NCBI GenBank assembly: GCA_958448685.1
Contig: CAUDEV010000033.1
Coordinates: 1 to 13,164 of the forward strand
Length of the DNA: 13,164 nt
Direction: 5' to 3'
Source: an uncultured Alphaproteobacteria bacterium
GTDB taxonomy: Bacteria; Pseudomonadota; Alphaproteobacteria; RUG11792
The notes beneath the pieces were generated by a model, which was not told the origin of the DNA, searched no databases, and worked only from the letters and a program-made list of their open reading frames with translations. The position numbers and the translations under genes are program-made. Position 1 is the stretch's first letter. The number at the start of each line of letters is the position of its first letter. This document shows, piece after piece, positions 1-6,986 of this stretch.

Positions 1-80
1 CAAAATTTTTCTTCCCTAAATTCAATTCTAAAAAAAAAGGTTAATTTTCCGTTAACAATACTCTTTTTTATTTTGGAGAT
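1..80 (-). repeat. Left copy of an 80-bp inverted repeat flanking infA-uvrB
   Basis: The reverse complement of 1-80 aligns without gaps to 2491-2570, with 77 of 80 bases identical, while sequence inside the pair (81-90 against 2481-2490) already diverges. The repeat meets the window edge and may continue to the left. The right copy is the immediate leader of a secreted-protein gene, so by symmetry this copy may be the leader of a related gene running leftwards out of the window (inference). Confidence 0.93.
40..55 (-). promoter_or_regulatory. CtrA-like box in the left repeat
   Basis: On the minus strand this reads TTAA-N7-TTAAC, the full CtrA recognition consensus known from Caulobacter and other Alphaproteobacteria. 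Because one half lies in the palindrome GTTAAC, the box also matches on the opposite strand (41-56). It is one of two identical copies, one per inverted repeat. Function is inferred from the consensus only; ctrA is not in this window. Confidence 0.5.
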
Positions 81-219
81 ATTAAAAAAGATATACCAAA
101 CCACTTTGTTGCAAAAACAACACAGACAATTAATTATTACATTATGATCGTAACTATAAATTATATTTTCTATATTATCAGAGTTAATATTTAATTAGAT
201 GGTTGTATATTATTTTTAT

Positions 220-438
220 ATGTCGAAAGAAGATTTAGTTGAGTTTACGGGAATTGTTATGGAGGTTTTGCCGAACTCAATGTTTAGAGTAGAGCTTGAT
301 AATGGACACAAGATTCTTGCTCATACATCCGGAAAAATGAAAAAAAATCGAATAAAAGTATTAGCAGGAGATAAAGTTACGGTTGAAATGACTCCTTATG
401 ATTTAGACAAAGGGAGAATTATTTTTAGAGAAAAGTAA
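220..438 (+). CDS. infA: Translation initiation factor IF-1
   Basis: IF-1 binds the A site of the 30S subunit and works with IF-2 and IF-3 in start-codon selection. From ATG 220 the product is 72 residues, the usual IF-1 length, and is one S1/OB-fold domain. It has the family pattern throughout: MSKEDLVEFTG, the core LPNSMFRVEL, GHKILAHTSGKMKKNRI, then GDKVTVEMTPYDL and GRIIF. An in-frame ATG at 199 would add seven residues (MVVYYFY) that IF-1 proteins lack, so 220 is preferred. Neither start has a clear Shine-Dalgarno sequence. The upstream region 85-219 is AT-rich with no promoter I can defend. uvrB begins one base after the stop, so the two are probably co-transcribed. Confidence 0.95.
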   Translation: MSKEDLVEFTGIVMEVLPNSMFRVELDNGHKILAHTSGKMKKNRIKVLAGDKVTVEMTPYDLDKGRIIFREK

Positions 439-439
439 G

Positions 440-2392
440 ATGGGTTTTGAACTCATTTCAAAATATAATCCGGCAGGAGATCAATCGAAAGCAATAAGTT
501 TTTTAACAGATGGCGTTAAAACAGGCGCAAAAGATCAAGTGCTTGTTGGGGTAACTGGTTCAGGAAAAACTTTCACGATTGCTAATGTCATTCAAAATCT
601 GAATCGCCCGACATTAGTTATGACACATAACAAAACTTTAGCAGCACAGTTATTTTCTGAAATGCAATCTTTTTTTCCAAATAACGCTGTTGAATATTTT
701 GTTTCATACTATGATTATTATCAACCAGAAGCATATGTTGCTCATTCAGATACATACATAGAGAAAACATCATCAATAAATGAAGATATAGATAGAATGA
801 GACACTCTGCAACAAGATCCCTTCTTGAGAGAAAAGATGTAATAATCGTTGCAAGCGTTTCATGCATATATGGCATTGGTCCAATAGAGTCATATGAAGA
901 TGCGATTATCACTTTGAAACAAGGGGCTAGAATCTCTCCTCAAAAACTTTGCAGACAATTAGCAGACCTTCAATATCAAAGGAATGATCTTGAATTCAAA
1001 CGAGGGATATTCAGATCAACGGGAGATATAATAGAACTTTTCCCTGCTCACAAATCTGATACATTTTGGAAAATAAGTTTTTGGGGCGATGAAATAGAAT
1101 ATATAGCAGAAATTGAATATCCGACATTAAAAAAACTAAAAAATTTAAATGAAATTAAAATATTTTCTAATTCCCATTATATAGCTTCTGGAGATATAAT
1201 AAACCGCGCTATTGGTGAAATACAAAAAGATTTACAAGTTAGATTAAAAGAGTTTGAAGAATCTGGAAAACTCTTAGAAAAACAGAGATTAGAACAACGG
1301 GTATTATTTGATATCGAAATGCTCAGAACAACAGGAACTTGTTCTGGAATTGAAAACTATTCAAGATATTTAACAGGGAGAAATCCTGGAGAACCTCCTC
1401 CAACACTGCTAGAATATCTACCTGAAGATGCTTTGCTTATTGTTGATGAAAGTCATGTCAGTGTTCCTCAAATCAGAGGAATGTATTTAGGAGACAGATC
1501 TAGAAAACAAAATCTTTCCGATTATGGTTTCAGACTTCCCTCTTGTATGGATAATAGGCCTTTGAAATTTGAAGAATGGGATTTTTTCAGGCCCCAAACT
1601 ATATTTCTCTCAGCAACACCTGGTGAATTCGAATTAACCAGAGCTGGAAAAGAGCATACAACAGAACAATTGATCAGACCAACTGGTATACTTGATCCGA
1701 TATGCGAAGTGAAACCAACTGAAAATCAAATTGATGATCTGATGTCAGAAATAAAAAAGACAAAAGAAAAAGGATTTAGAACGCTGGTTACGACTCTGAC
1801 AAAAAAAATGGCAGAACATCTGACTGAATACTTATCCGAAAATGGCGTTTCAGTAACTTATATGCATTCTGATACAGAAACTTTGGATAGAATAGAGATT
1901 ATTCGAGCATTGAAAGCAGGAGAATTTGATGTTTTGGTTGGGATCAACTTGCTCCGCGAAGGATTAGATATTCCAGAATGTGCTTTAATAGCTATTTTAG
2001 ATGCAGATAAAGAAGGCTATTTAAGATCACGGACTTCTTTGGTACAAACAATTGGAAGAGCTGCAAGAAATATTGAAGGAAGAGTTATTTTGTATGCCGA
2101 TAAGATCACGAAATCTATGAAAGAAGCACTAGATGAAACAGAACGACGTAGGAAAATCCAAAATGAATTTAATATAAAAAATAATATAATTCCAAAATCA
2201 ATAATCAAACCAGTTAATGCAAAATTAGATGAATTAGTTCAAAACACTCCGATTGAAAATAAAAAAGATTTGAAAAAACAAATCGCGATTCTTGAAAGAA
2301 AAATGAAAATAGCTTCTGATAACTTGCTTTTTGAAGAAGCCGCAAAATATCGCGATGAACTAAAAAAGTTGAAATTAAAAATTAACAAATAA
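440..2392 (+). CDS. uvrB: Excinuclease ABC subunit B (UvrB)
   Basis: UvrB is the damage-verifying ATPase of nucleotide excision repair: it is loaded by UvrA, opens DNA with its beta-hairpin and recruits UvrC. The 650-residue product is of normal length. Visible features are Walker A GVTGSGKT (about 37-44), the beta-hairpin region with YYDYYQPEAY and SVSCIYGIG, the DESHV box near 336-340 serving as Walker B, the helicase motifs LREGLDIPE and QTIGRAARN in the second RecA-like domain, and a C-terminal UVR domain (about 613-648, EEAAKYRDEL) that binds UvrC. Nothing essential looks altered. The start ATG is one base after the infA stop and has only weak purine-rich sequence before it, which suggests translational coupling. 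uvrA and uvrC are not here. Confidence 0.97.
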   Translation: MGFELISKYNPAGDQSKAISFLTDGVKTGAKDQVLVGVTGSGKTFTIANVIQNLNRPTLVMTHNKTLAAQLFSEMQSFFPNNAVEYFVSYYDYYQPEAYVAHSDTYIEKTSSINEDIDRMRHSATRSLLERKDVIIVASVSCIYGIGPIESYEDAIITLKQGARISPQKLCRQLADLQYQRNDLEFKRGIFRSTGDIIELFPAHKSDTFWKISFWGDEIEYIAEIEYPTLKKLKNLNEIKIFSNSHYIASGDIINRAIGEIQKDLQVRLKEFEESGKLLEKQRLEQRVLFDIEMLRTTGTCSGIENYSRYLTGRNPGEPPPTLLEYLPEDALLIVDESHVSVPQIRGMYLGDRSRKQNLSDYGFRLPSCMDNRPLKFEEWDFFRPQTIFLSATPGEFELTRAGKEHTTEQLIRPTGILDPICEVKPTENQIDDLMSEIKKTKEKGFRTLVTTLTKKMAEHLTEYLSENGVSVTYMHSDTETLDRIEIIRALKAGEFDVLVGINLLREGLDIPECALIAILDADKEGYLRSRTSLVQTIGRAARNIEGRVILYADKITKSMKEALDETERRRKIQNEFNIKNNIIPKSIIKPVNAKLDELVQNTPIENKKDLKKQIAILERKMKIASDNLLFEEAAKYRDELKKLKLKINK

Positions 2393-2440
2393 ATTTAAAT
2401 AACCCCTGTAAAAATCTCTAAAGGAGACCATCAAAAAGTT

Positions 2441-2456
2441 CCATAAAACTTTATGG
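2441..2456 (+). terminator. Weak possible terminator after uvrB
   Basis: A small hairpin (CCATAA, loop AACT, TTATGG) lies about 50 bases after the uvrB stop and is followed by ATTTTGG. The stem is short and AT-rich and the T-run is poor, so it may not work as an intrinsic terminator. The rest of 2393-2490 shows nothing I recognise. Confidence 0.25.
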
Positions 2457-2490
2457 ATTTTGGGCGGACTTCTAGGAGCTTGTTTTAAAT

Positions 2491-2570
2491 ATCTCCAAAA
2501 TAAAAAATAGTATAGTTAACGGAAAATTAACCTTTTTTTTTAGAATTGAATTTAGGGAAGAAAAGTTTTG
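2491..2570 (+). repeat. Right copy of the 80-bp inverted repeat
   Basis: This is the partner of 1-80 (77/80 identity, opposite orientation). It ends 45 bases before the ATG of the secreted protein at 2616 and so forms most of its upstream region. It carries a CtrA-like box, a run of eight T, and a TTGAAT stretch. The high identity over non-coding sequence points to recent duplication or to upkeep by gene conversion. Confidence 0.93.
2516..2531 (+). promoter_or_regulatory. CtrA-like box upstream of the secreted protein gene
   Basis: The sequence is TTAA, seven bases (CGGAAAA), TTAAC: a perfect match to the CtrA full-site consensus, lying about 85-100 bases before the start codon at 2616. All sixteen positions are identical in the other repeat copy. 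In AT-rich DNA such matches can arise by chance, but their position in a conserved leader makes a regulatory role plausible. Binding is inferred. Confidence 0.5.
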
Positions 2571-2615
2571 AAAAAGCTTTCCTATAACGTAAATATAATT
2601 TTTATGGAGGTTTTT

Positions 2616-3581
2616 ATGAATAAATTATTACAAACAACATTGATTGCAGTTATATTATCTACTAGCATTATAGCTATGGATGAAAATTCAAGCAATTTGA
2701 TACCTCCTAATACTATTGAAGGAAACTGCATTTGGCATGCCGGAACAGTAGTAACTATTGAAAATGAACACACAACAACCATAAAAGGAGGGACTATAAG
2801 GAATCGCACTGATTTTGTTATAAAGAATTATTCAGAAGGCAACACAGCTACTGTTATTTTGGACAAAGAATCAACTCCGGAAGGAAATTTTATAAATGAA
2901 GGAGAAATATTCAAACTTAATGAGACGTCACAAGTTGTAAAAAATGCAGGATTTAGCTCTGAATCGGAATATAATATTGAATTTGGAACTATTGGAGATG
3001 GGATAAGTTTCCAAGATGATAAAGGAGAATCTATAGAAATACCTCCTGCTCGATTAGCATTTACTTTGCCTAGCGCTGATTGGGGGCCAGGAACGAGAGG
3101 AAGGATTTTAAATGTTGTTGCTAGACAAACTTCTATGACTGATGAAGTCGTGGAATTACATGTAGGAGAGAGCTCTCCGGAAACTGGTATCCATACTTTA
3201 AATGCCCCACTTGCTACATTAACAACTGAAGATGAAACTTATTCTCCACAAAAAATAAAATTTATCGCAGATGTATTTTCAGGAAATTCCAGTAATGTCA
3301 ATGTTCCAGTCAATTTAAATTCAGATTCAGGTTCTGTTTTGTTTCAAACAGAATCAAGCAACTTCCCAAACTCAGATGTAACAGTGATTGGTAATGGAAA
3401 AGTGGAATTCGGCGATGAGAGTAATCAAAGCGATTTTGTTGTGAATAAATCTTTAACCCTTAAAGATGGTATGAATTTAAAGATAAATAGCGGAAACAGT
3501 TTAACTATTTCGCCAAACGCGAAATTAGTAATAGGGGGATCAGGAGCTGCTCTTGAAACAGGATCTACCCTGCATTTATAA
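2616..3581 (+). CDS. Secreted protein with parallel beta-helix-like repeats, autotransporter-passenger-like
   Basis: I do not recognise a named family. The 321-residue product starts at ATG 2616 behind a clear Shine-Dalgarno GGAGG (2606-2610); an upstream in-frame TTG (2568) is rejected because it puts a polar stretch before the signal peptide. Residues 1-20 (MNKLLQTTLIAVILSTSIIA) form a good Sec signal peptide. The mature part is rich in N, S, T and G with short alternating strands such as GTVVTIENEH, SLTLKDGMNLKINSGNSL and AKLVIGGSGAALETGSTLHL, typical of beta-helical passengers of autotransporters. There is no C-terminal beta-barrel: the protein stops in the middle of a repeat-like region, and the following DNA is the tpiA terminator. 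It could be a truncated autotransporter, a barrel-less paralogue, or a free secreted adhesin-like protein. Control may come from the CtrA-like box in its leader. Confidence 0.75.
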   Translation: MNKLLQTTLIAVILSTSIIAMDENSSNLIPPNTIEGNCIWHAGTVVTIENEHTTTIKGGTIRNRTDFVIKNYSEGNTATVILDKESTPEGNFINEGEIFKLNETSQVVKNAGFSSESEYNIEFGTIGDGISFQDDKGESIEIPPARLAFTLPSADWGPGTRGRILNVVARQTSMTDEVVELHVGESSPETGIHTLNAPLATLTTEDETYSPQKIKFIADVFSGNSSNVNVPVNLNSDSGSVLFQTESSNFPNSDVTVIGNGKVEFGDESNQSDFVVNKSLTLKDGMNLKINSGNSLTISPNAKLVIGGSGAALETGSTLHL

Positions 3582-3599
3582 TATAAATAACAATAAAAT

Positions 3600-3626
3600 G
3601 CGTGGTAAACTCAACATTTATCACGC
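3600..3626. terminator. Bidirectional terminator between the secreted protein gene and tpiA
   Basis: GCGTGGTAAA (3600-3609) pairs with TTTATCACGC (3617-3626) around a 7-base loop, with one G-T pair. T-rich sequence follows on the minus strand (ATTTTATTGTTATTTATA) and AATTAAATCTTTT on the plus strand. It lies between convergent genes, and the tpiA stop codon (3621-3623) is inside one arm. Confidence 0.7.
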
Positions 3627-4301
3627 AATTAAATCTTTTGAAGCTGCAATAATTTCTTTAAATTCCCCTAATTTTAAACTAGCACCACCAACGAGTACTC
3701 CATCTAATGAAGATATGGATAATATATCTCTTGCATTTTTAGAATTTACACTTCCACCATATAGAATATTAACAGAAAAATATTTTTGTTTTAACAGATT
3801 TAATATATTTGATATTTCTGATATACTTGGTGTTTTGCCTGTTCCTATTGCCGACAATGGTTCATAAGCTAATATAACATTATTTATATTATTTTTGATA
3901 AATTCCGAAGTTTCTCTGTTAATTAATCTTTCATATTGTTCATCAACGCAAAGAATAGCTGTCATATTATTCGAAATAACATTATTTAATTTTTTTAAAA
4001 TGTTACTAATATTGCCTTCTTCAAACATATGTCTTCTTTCACTATGCCCTATAATAACATATTGGCAACCTAAACCTGCTAGTATATCTGCTGAAATTTC
4101 ACCAGTATGAGCTCCAGATTTGTCATAAATAGAGCAATTTTGAGATGCAAGTTTGAATTTTGGATTTCTTGAATAAGCATATGCCAAGAAAACTTGCGGG
4201 ATTGCTATGGCAACATTTTGTTCTTCAATAGAATCTAAGAATGCATCAACAAGAGACAATGAGCCATTCATTTTCCAATTTCCAACTATAAATTTATTCA
4301 T
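3621..4301 (-). CDS. tpiA: Triose-phosphate isomerase
   Basis: It interconverts dihydroxyacetone phosphate and glyceraldehyde 3-phosphate in the cytoplasm. Catalytic residues are all visible: N8 and K10 in GNWKMNG, H86 in IIGHSERR, E147 in AYEP, then loop 6 IGTGKTP and the phosphate-binding YGGSV and DGVLVGGASL. At 226 residues it is shorter than the usual roughly 250. Two odd changes: the loop-6 hinge reads EPLSAIGTG, with Ser150 where family members normally have Trp, and CVDE replaces the usual C-[IV]-G-E. The start chosen is ATG 4301, after AAAGGA and one base beyond the addB stop; an in-frame ATG at 4316 would add MKGYK and is not supported by a ribosome site. It is the last gene of the metG-gpsA-addB-tpiA operon. 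Confidence 0.94.
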   Translation of the reverse strand: MNKFIVGNWKMNGSLSLVDAFLDSIEEQNVAIAIPQVFLAYAYSRNPKFKLASQNCSIYDKSGAHTGEISADILAGLGCQYVIIGHSERRHMFEEGNISNILKKLNNVISNNMTAILCVDEQYERLINRETSEFIKNNINNVILAYEPLSAIGTGKTPSISEISNILNLLKQKYFSVNILYGGSVNSKNARDILSISSLDGVLVGGASLKLGEFKEIIAASKDLIA

Positions 4302-4302
4302 T

Positions 4303-6033
4303 TTATATCCTTTCAAAATGTTTGTATTTATTATAATTTTGCTTTTTTTGATTATTAAAACTAATTTCTTCCTTATCCAGAATTTCGAGTAATTTTGAAT
4401 TTAATCTTTGTTCAAAATTATCTATTGTCTCAAAAGAAATTTCTAAGTTTTTTATAGAAACAACTTCTTTTCCAGGCATAATATTCCAAATTTGAACAGA
4501 ATTTATTGGTTTATCTATACCTTTGAATCCCCCATTTTGTGCAATTAAGCAAGTTGTTAATGCTTCAATTTCATCCCCATAGAGAAGCTCTTTTGTGGAT
4601 TTAGGGGTTGAAGTTTTATATATAATCAATGTGGAATTTTCAGAATCTGTTTCTATTCTATCGCAATATCCATGTAATCTGAAATTAAAATTAGGTACAT
4701 TAATTTCTCCGGAAATATTATTCAAAGACCTACCGGAATTTCTATTTTTTATAAATTCCAAGACATTTAAACACTTCTTATAAGCAAAAAAATCTAGATC
4801 CTTTATATAATTTAGTTTGTTTTGAATTTGAGAGATATTAGAAAAAGAATTATATAACAAACTTTTTAGTGCAATGGATAGATTGCGCTTCTTTTCATCA
4901 ATAACCTCTGGTTCTAAATTTAATATCTTTTTAGCATAAAATGCAATCGGATCTTTAATAAGAAGCTCTAATGATTTCACATTTATTTCAGGGGACAGTT
5001 TAAAATTATCTTTACTTATGGTATTTTGAGGAATTACGGGTAGATGTCTTGGTTTGAAAAAATTATGATATTCAATTTTTATTTGATTTTTCTTACATTT
5101 TGCCTCTAATTCTGACAGAAGAAAGCTCTTTTTCATACCTTGCCCATTACTATTTTTAGATCTCAAAAGATATATTTGTTTGTGATCTACTAAGGCCTTA
5201 TAAAATATCGACTCGATTTTTTTGTTATCTGCTTCTATATTGAATTTCTTTCGAATAATAGGATGCAACCAAAATATACTGCATTCTTTATAATGCCAAT
5301 ATAATTCATTAAGTTCTGCACATATGAGAATCTCTCCATTACATATATAATTATTCACTCCAAATATCTGCAGTTTACGTGCCGGTTTTGGCGTATTAGA
5401 AAATTTGGAAAGTTCTTTTATCAGTTTGTTATGTGGAATCTCATTCAACCAGTCGCTGAAATGTATTTTTATCTCTGTTATAAATTCTTCTGTGATTTCT
5501 TCATTGCTTATATAAGATGTATATTCTATATTTTTCGATTTTAATCTCTGCATGAGATAATAAGAATACGATTCGTTTGGAGAAATGACAGAAACTCGTT
5601 TATTCGGATATTTTTTAATTATTTCTAAAGTATTTTCTATTTCGAGATAAATGCTTTCGGTTTCTGAAATAGTAATTTTCCGATTCTTTAATAACTGTTC
5701 CAAATGGGGCGGTGTGGTATACTCATTAATTTTACCACACCGCACCGTTGGAACAGTTATATCACATTCTAGATCCTGAAGAATCTGTGGCCAGTATTTT
5801 GTAACAATCAATAGAAATTGCGTACGTTTCTTCCAATGCTCAGGAAAAATAGAAAAAAACTCTTCAGATAACTCCGATAGGTTTATGTTATAAAAATTTA
5901 ATTCTTCGATGACATTTGCTAAATCTTTTGCTAATTTTATACATTCCAAAGCGTCACTTCTTTCACAAAATTTCAAAACTAGCTTTGTTAATATGGATAT
6001 TTGTTTTAGTTTTGAAATACTATTTGAAGACAT
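4303..6033 (-). CDS. addB: Reduced alphaproteobacterial AddB-like protein, nuclease site probably degenerate
   Basis: AddB is the second subunit of the AddAB helicase-nuclease that resects double-strand breaks. The 576-residue product resembles the middle and C-terminus of the alphaproteobacterial type: an EHWKKRTQFL block near 65-74, ILICAELNELYW (235-246), the RecB-family block SLELLIKDPIAFYAKKIL (354-371) and a C-terminal nuclease-like block LHGYCDRIE (453-461). Full-length family members are near 1000 residues, so the N-terminal ATPase-like part seems absent. The usual DYKTG of motif III reads IYKTS (471-475), losing the acidic residue, and the expected upstream histidine near 384-400 is not seen, so the nuclease is probably inactive. 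Residues 92-114 are encoded by a palindromic insertion. addA is not adjacent. It overlaps gpsA by 14 nt and has a weak ribosome site. Confidence 0.72.
   Translation of the reverse strand: MSSNSISKLKQISILTKLVLKFCERSDALECIKLAKDLANVIEELNFYNINLSELSEEFFSIFPEHWKKRTQFLLIVTKYWPQILQDLECDITVPTVRCGKINEYTTPPHLEQLLKNRKITISETESIYLEIENTLEIIKKYPNKRVSVISPNESYSYYLMQRLKSKNIEYTSYISNEEITEEFITEIKIHFSDWLNEIPHNKLIKELSKFSNTPKPARKLQIFGVNNYICNGEILICAELNELYWHYKECSIFWLHPIIRKKFNIEADNKKIESIFYKALVDHKQIYLLRSKNSNGQGMKKSFLLSELEAKCKKNQIKIEYHNFFKPRHLPVIPQNTISKDNFKLSPEINVKSLELLIKDPIAFYAKKILNLEPEVIDEKKRNLSIALKSLLYNSFSNISQIQNKLNYIKDLDFFAYKKCLNVLEFIKNRNSGRSLNNISGEINVPNFNFRLHGYCDRIETDSENSTLIIYKTSTPKSTKELLYGDEIEALTTCLIAQNGGFKGIDKPINSVQIWNIMPGKEVVSIKNLEISFETIDNFEQRLNSKLLEILDKEEISFNNQKKQNYNKYKHFERI
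5691..5760. repeat. 70-bp palindromic element inside the addB coding sequence
   Basis: ATAACTGTTCCAA (5691-5703) is the exact reverse complement of 5748-5760, and GCGGTGTGGTA (5709-5719) of 5733-5743. A small internal bulge (5704-5708 against 5744-5747) and a 13-base loop (5720-5732) complete a near-perfect hairpin with 24 exact pairs. The arms are richer in G+C than the surrounding gene. It is translated without a stop as residues 92-114 of the AddB-like protein. This matches the form of Rickettsia palindromic elements (selfish hairpins inserted in frame in genes), but I do not recognise the sequence itself as a known class. Confidence 0.88.
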
Positions 6034-6976
6034 TTAATATGGAATCCGGGGAAAATGATTCAAAAATAATCTTGTAAATAATTTCACAAATTGGCAAAGA
6101 TATATTTTTTTCAACAGCCAAATTTAACACTTGCTTTAATGTACTATATCCTTCACAAGTAGATTTACCATTTACTATCTCTGATATATTTTTTCCATGT
6201 GCAATGTTTATTCCAAGTGCAGTATTTCTAGAATCTAAGCTATAGGTAGTTAATATCAAATCACCAAAACCACATAAGCCGTAAAATGTTTCAGATTTAG
6301 CACCTAATGCAAGCCCAAATTCCTGCATTTCTTTAAGTGAAATATTGAGATACGCAGCAAAAATATTTTGGCCCAAATTTAAACCTTTAATAATTCCTGC
6401 GCCTATTGCAATTATATTTTTCATAGCTCCGCAAATTTGAGCACCTATGATGTCATCAATAGGGTTTAATTTAAAATTTTCTGTTGTTAGATCATTCGCT
6501 GTCTGAATTGCTTTATTTAAATCATCAAAGACAATATCAGCTGCTGAAATTTTATTATCTGCTAGTTCTATAGCAAAATTAGGTCCAGCTAAATATCCGA
6601 TGTTGGAGTTTGACAGAAGTTTCTTAAACAAATCTGATAAAAATGTAGAGTCTGGCAACAGTCCTTTTGAACAAATTATTATATCTGTTCCATTCAAATG
6701 ATTTTTAAGGTTTATTAAAATATCTTTGGTCGGAGATATTGGAAATACCCAAAAAATATAATCAAATTTATGATTTTTCAAGTTTCCTGTTACTTCTATA
6801 TTAATATCATTTGGAATTTTTATATCTGGAAAAAATTCATTTGCACGCGAACTTTTCATATCAGAAACGTGCTTTTTAAAACATGAAAAAAGTGTAATAT
6901 TAAATAGTTTATGATATACAATTGCGAGTGCTGTCCCAAAAGCTCCTGCTCCCAAAATACCAATTGATTTTTTCAT
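6020..6976 (-). CDS. gpsA: Glycerol-3-phosphate dehydrogenase [NAD(P)+]
   Basis: It reduces dihydroxyacetone phosphate to sn-glycerol 3-phosphate, the backbone for phospholipid synthesis, in the cytoplasm. The 318-residue product has the family's usual length and motifs: nucleotide-binding GAGAFG (9-14), SKGL (103-106), GPNFA (131-135), catalytic Lys186 in CGAMKNIIAIGAG, and the C-terminal-domain signature GLCGFGDLILT with SRN (249-251) and EGY (275-277). The start ATG 6976 follows a strong Shine-Dalgarno, AAAGGAG, which overlaps the metG stop; metG ends 10 bases upstream. The 3' end overlaps the addB start. With tpiA two genes further on, the operon holds two enzymes that compete for the same triose phosphate. 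Confidence 0.96.
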   Translation of the reverse strand: MKKSIGILGAGAFGTALAIVYHKLFNITLFSCFKKHVSDMKSSRANEFFPDIKIPNDINIEVTGNLKNHKFDYIFWVFPISPTKDILINLKNHLNGTDIIICSKGLLPDSTFLSDLFKKLLSNSNIGYLAGPNFAIELADNKISAADIVFDDLNKAIQTANDLTTENFKLNPIDDIIGAQICGAMKNIIAIGAGIIKGLNLGQNIFAAYLNISLKEMQEFGLALGAKSETFYGLCGFGDLILTTYSLDSRNTALGINIAHGKNISEIVNGKSTCEGYSTLKQVLNLAVEKNISLPICEIIYKIIFESFSPDSILNVFK

Positions 6977-6986
6977 TCACACTCCT

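Noticed and set aside
107..122. Small hairpin TGTTG-CAAAAA-CAACA before infA
   Set aside because: Only five pairs and no T-run or known regulatory motif; expected by chance.
184..198. TTAA-N7-TTAG just before infA, close to a CtrA box
   Set aside because: The second half lacks the last two consensus bases, and such near matches are expected by chance in this AT-rich stretch.
2568..2615. Upstream in-frame TTG start for the secreted protein
   Set aside because: It would put 16 residues in front of a good signal peptide and lies inside the inverted repeat; ATG 2616 has a strong GGAGG.
3553..3867. Open frame on the + strand across the tpiA 3' end
   Set aside because: It is antisense to tpiA and crosses the terminator, with no ribosome site; a shadow of the real gene.
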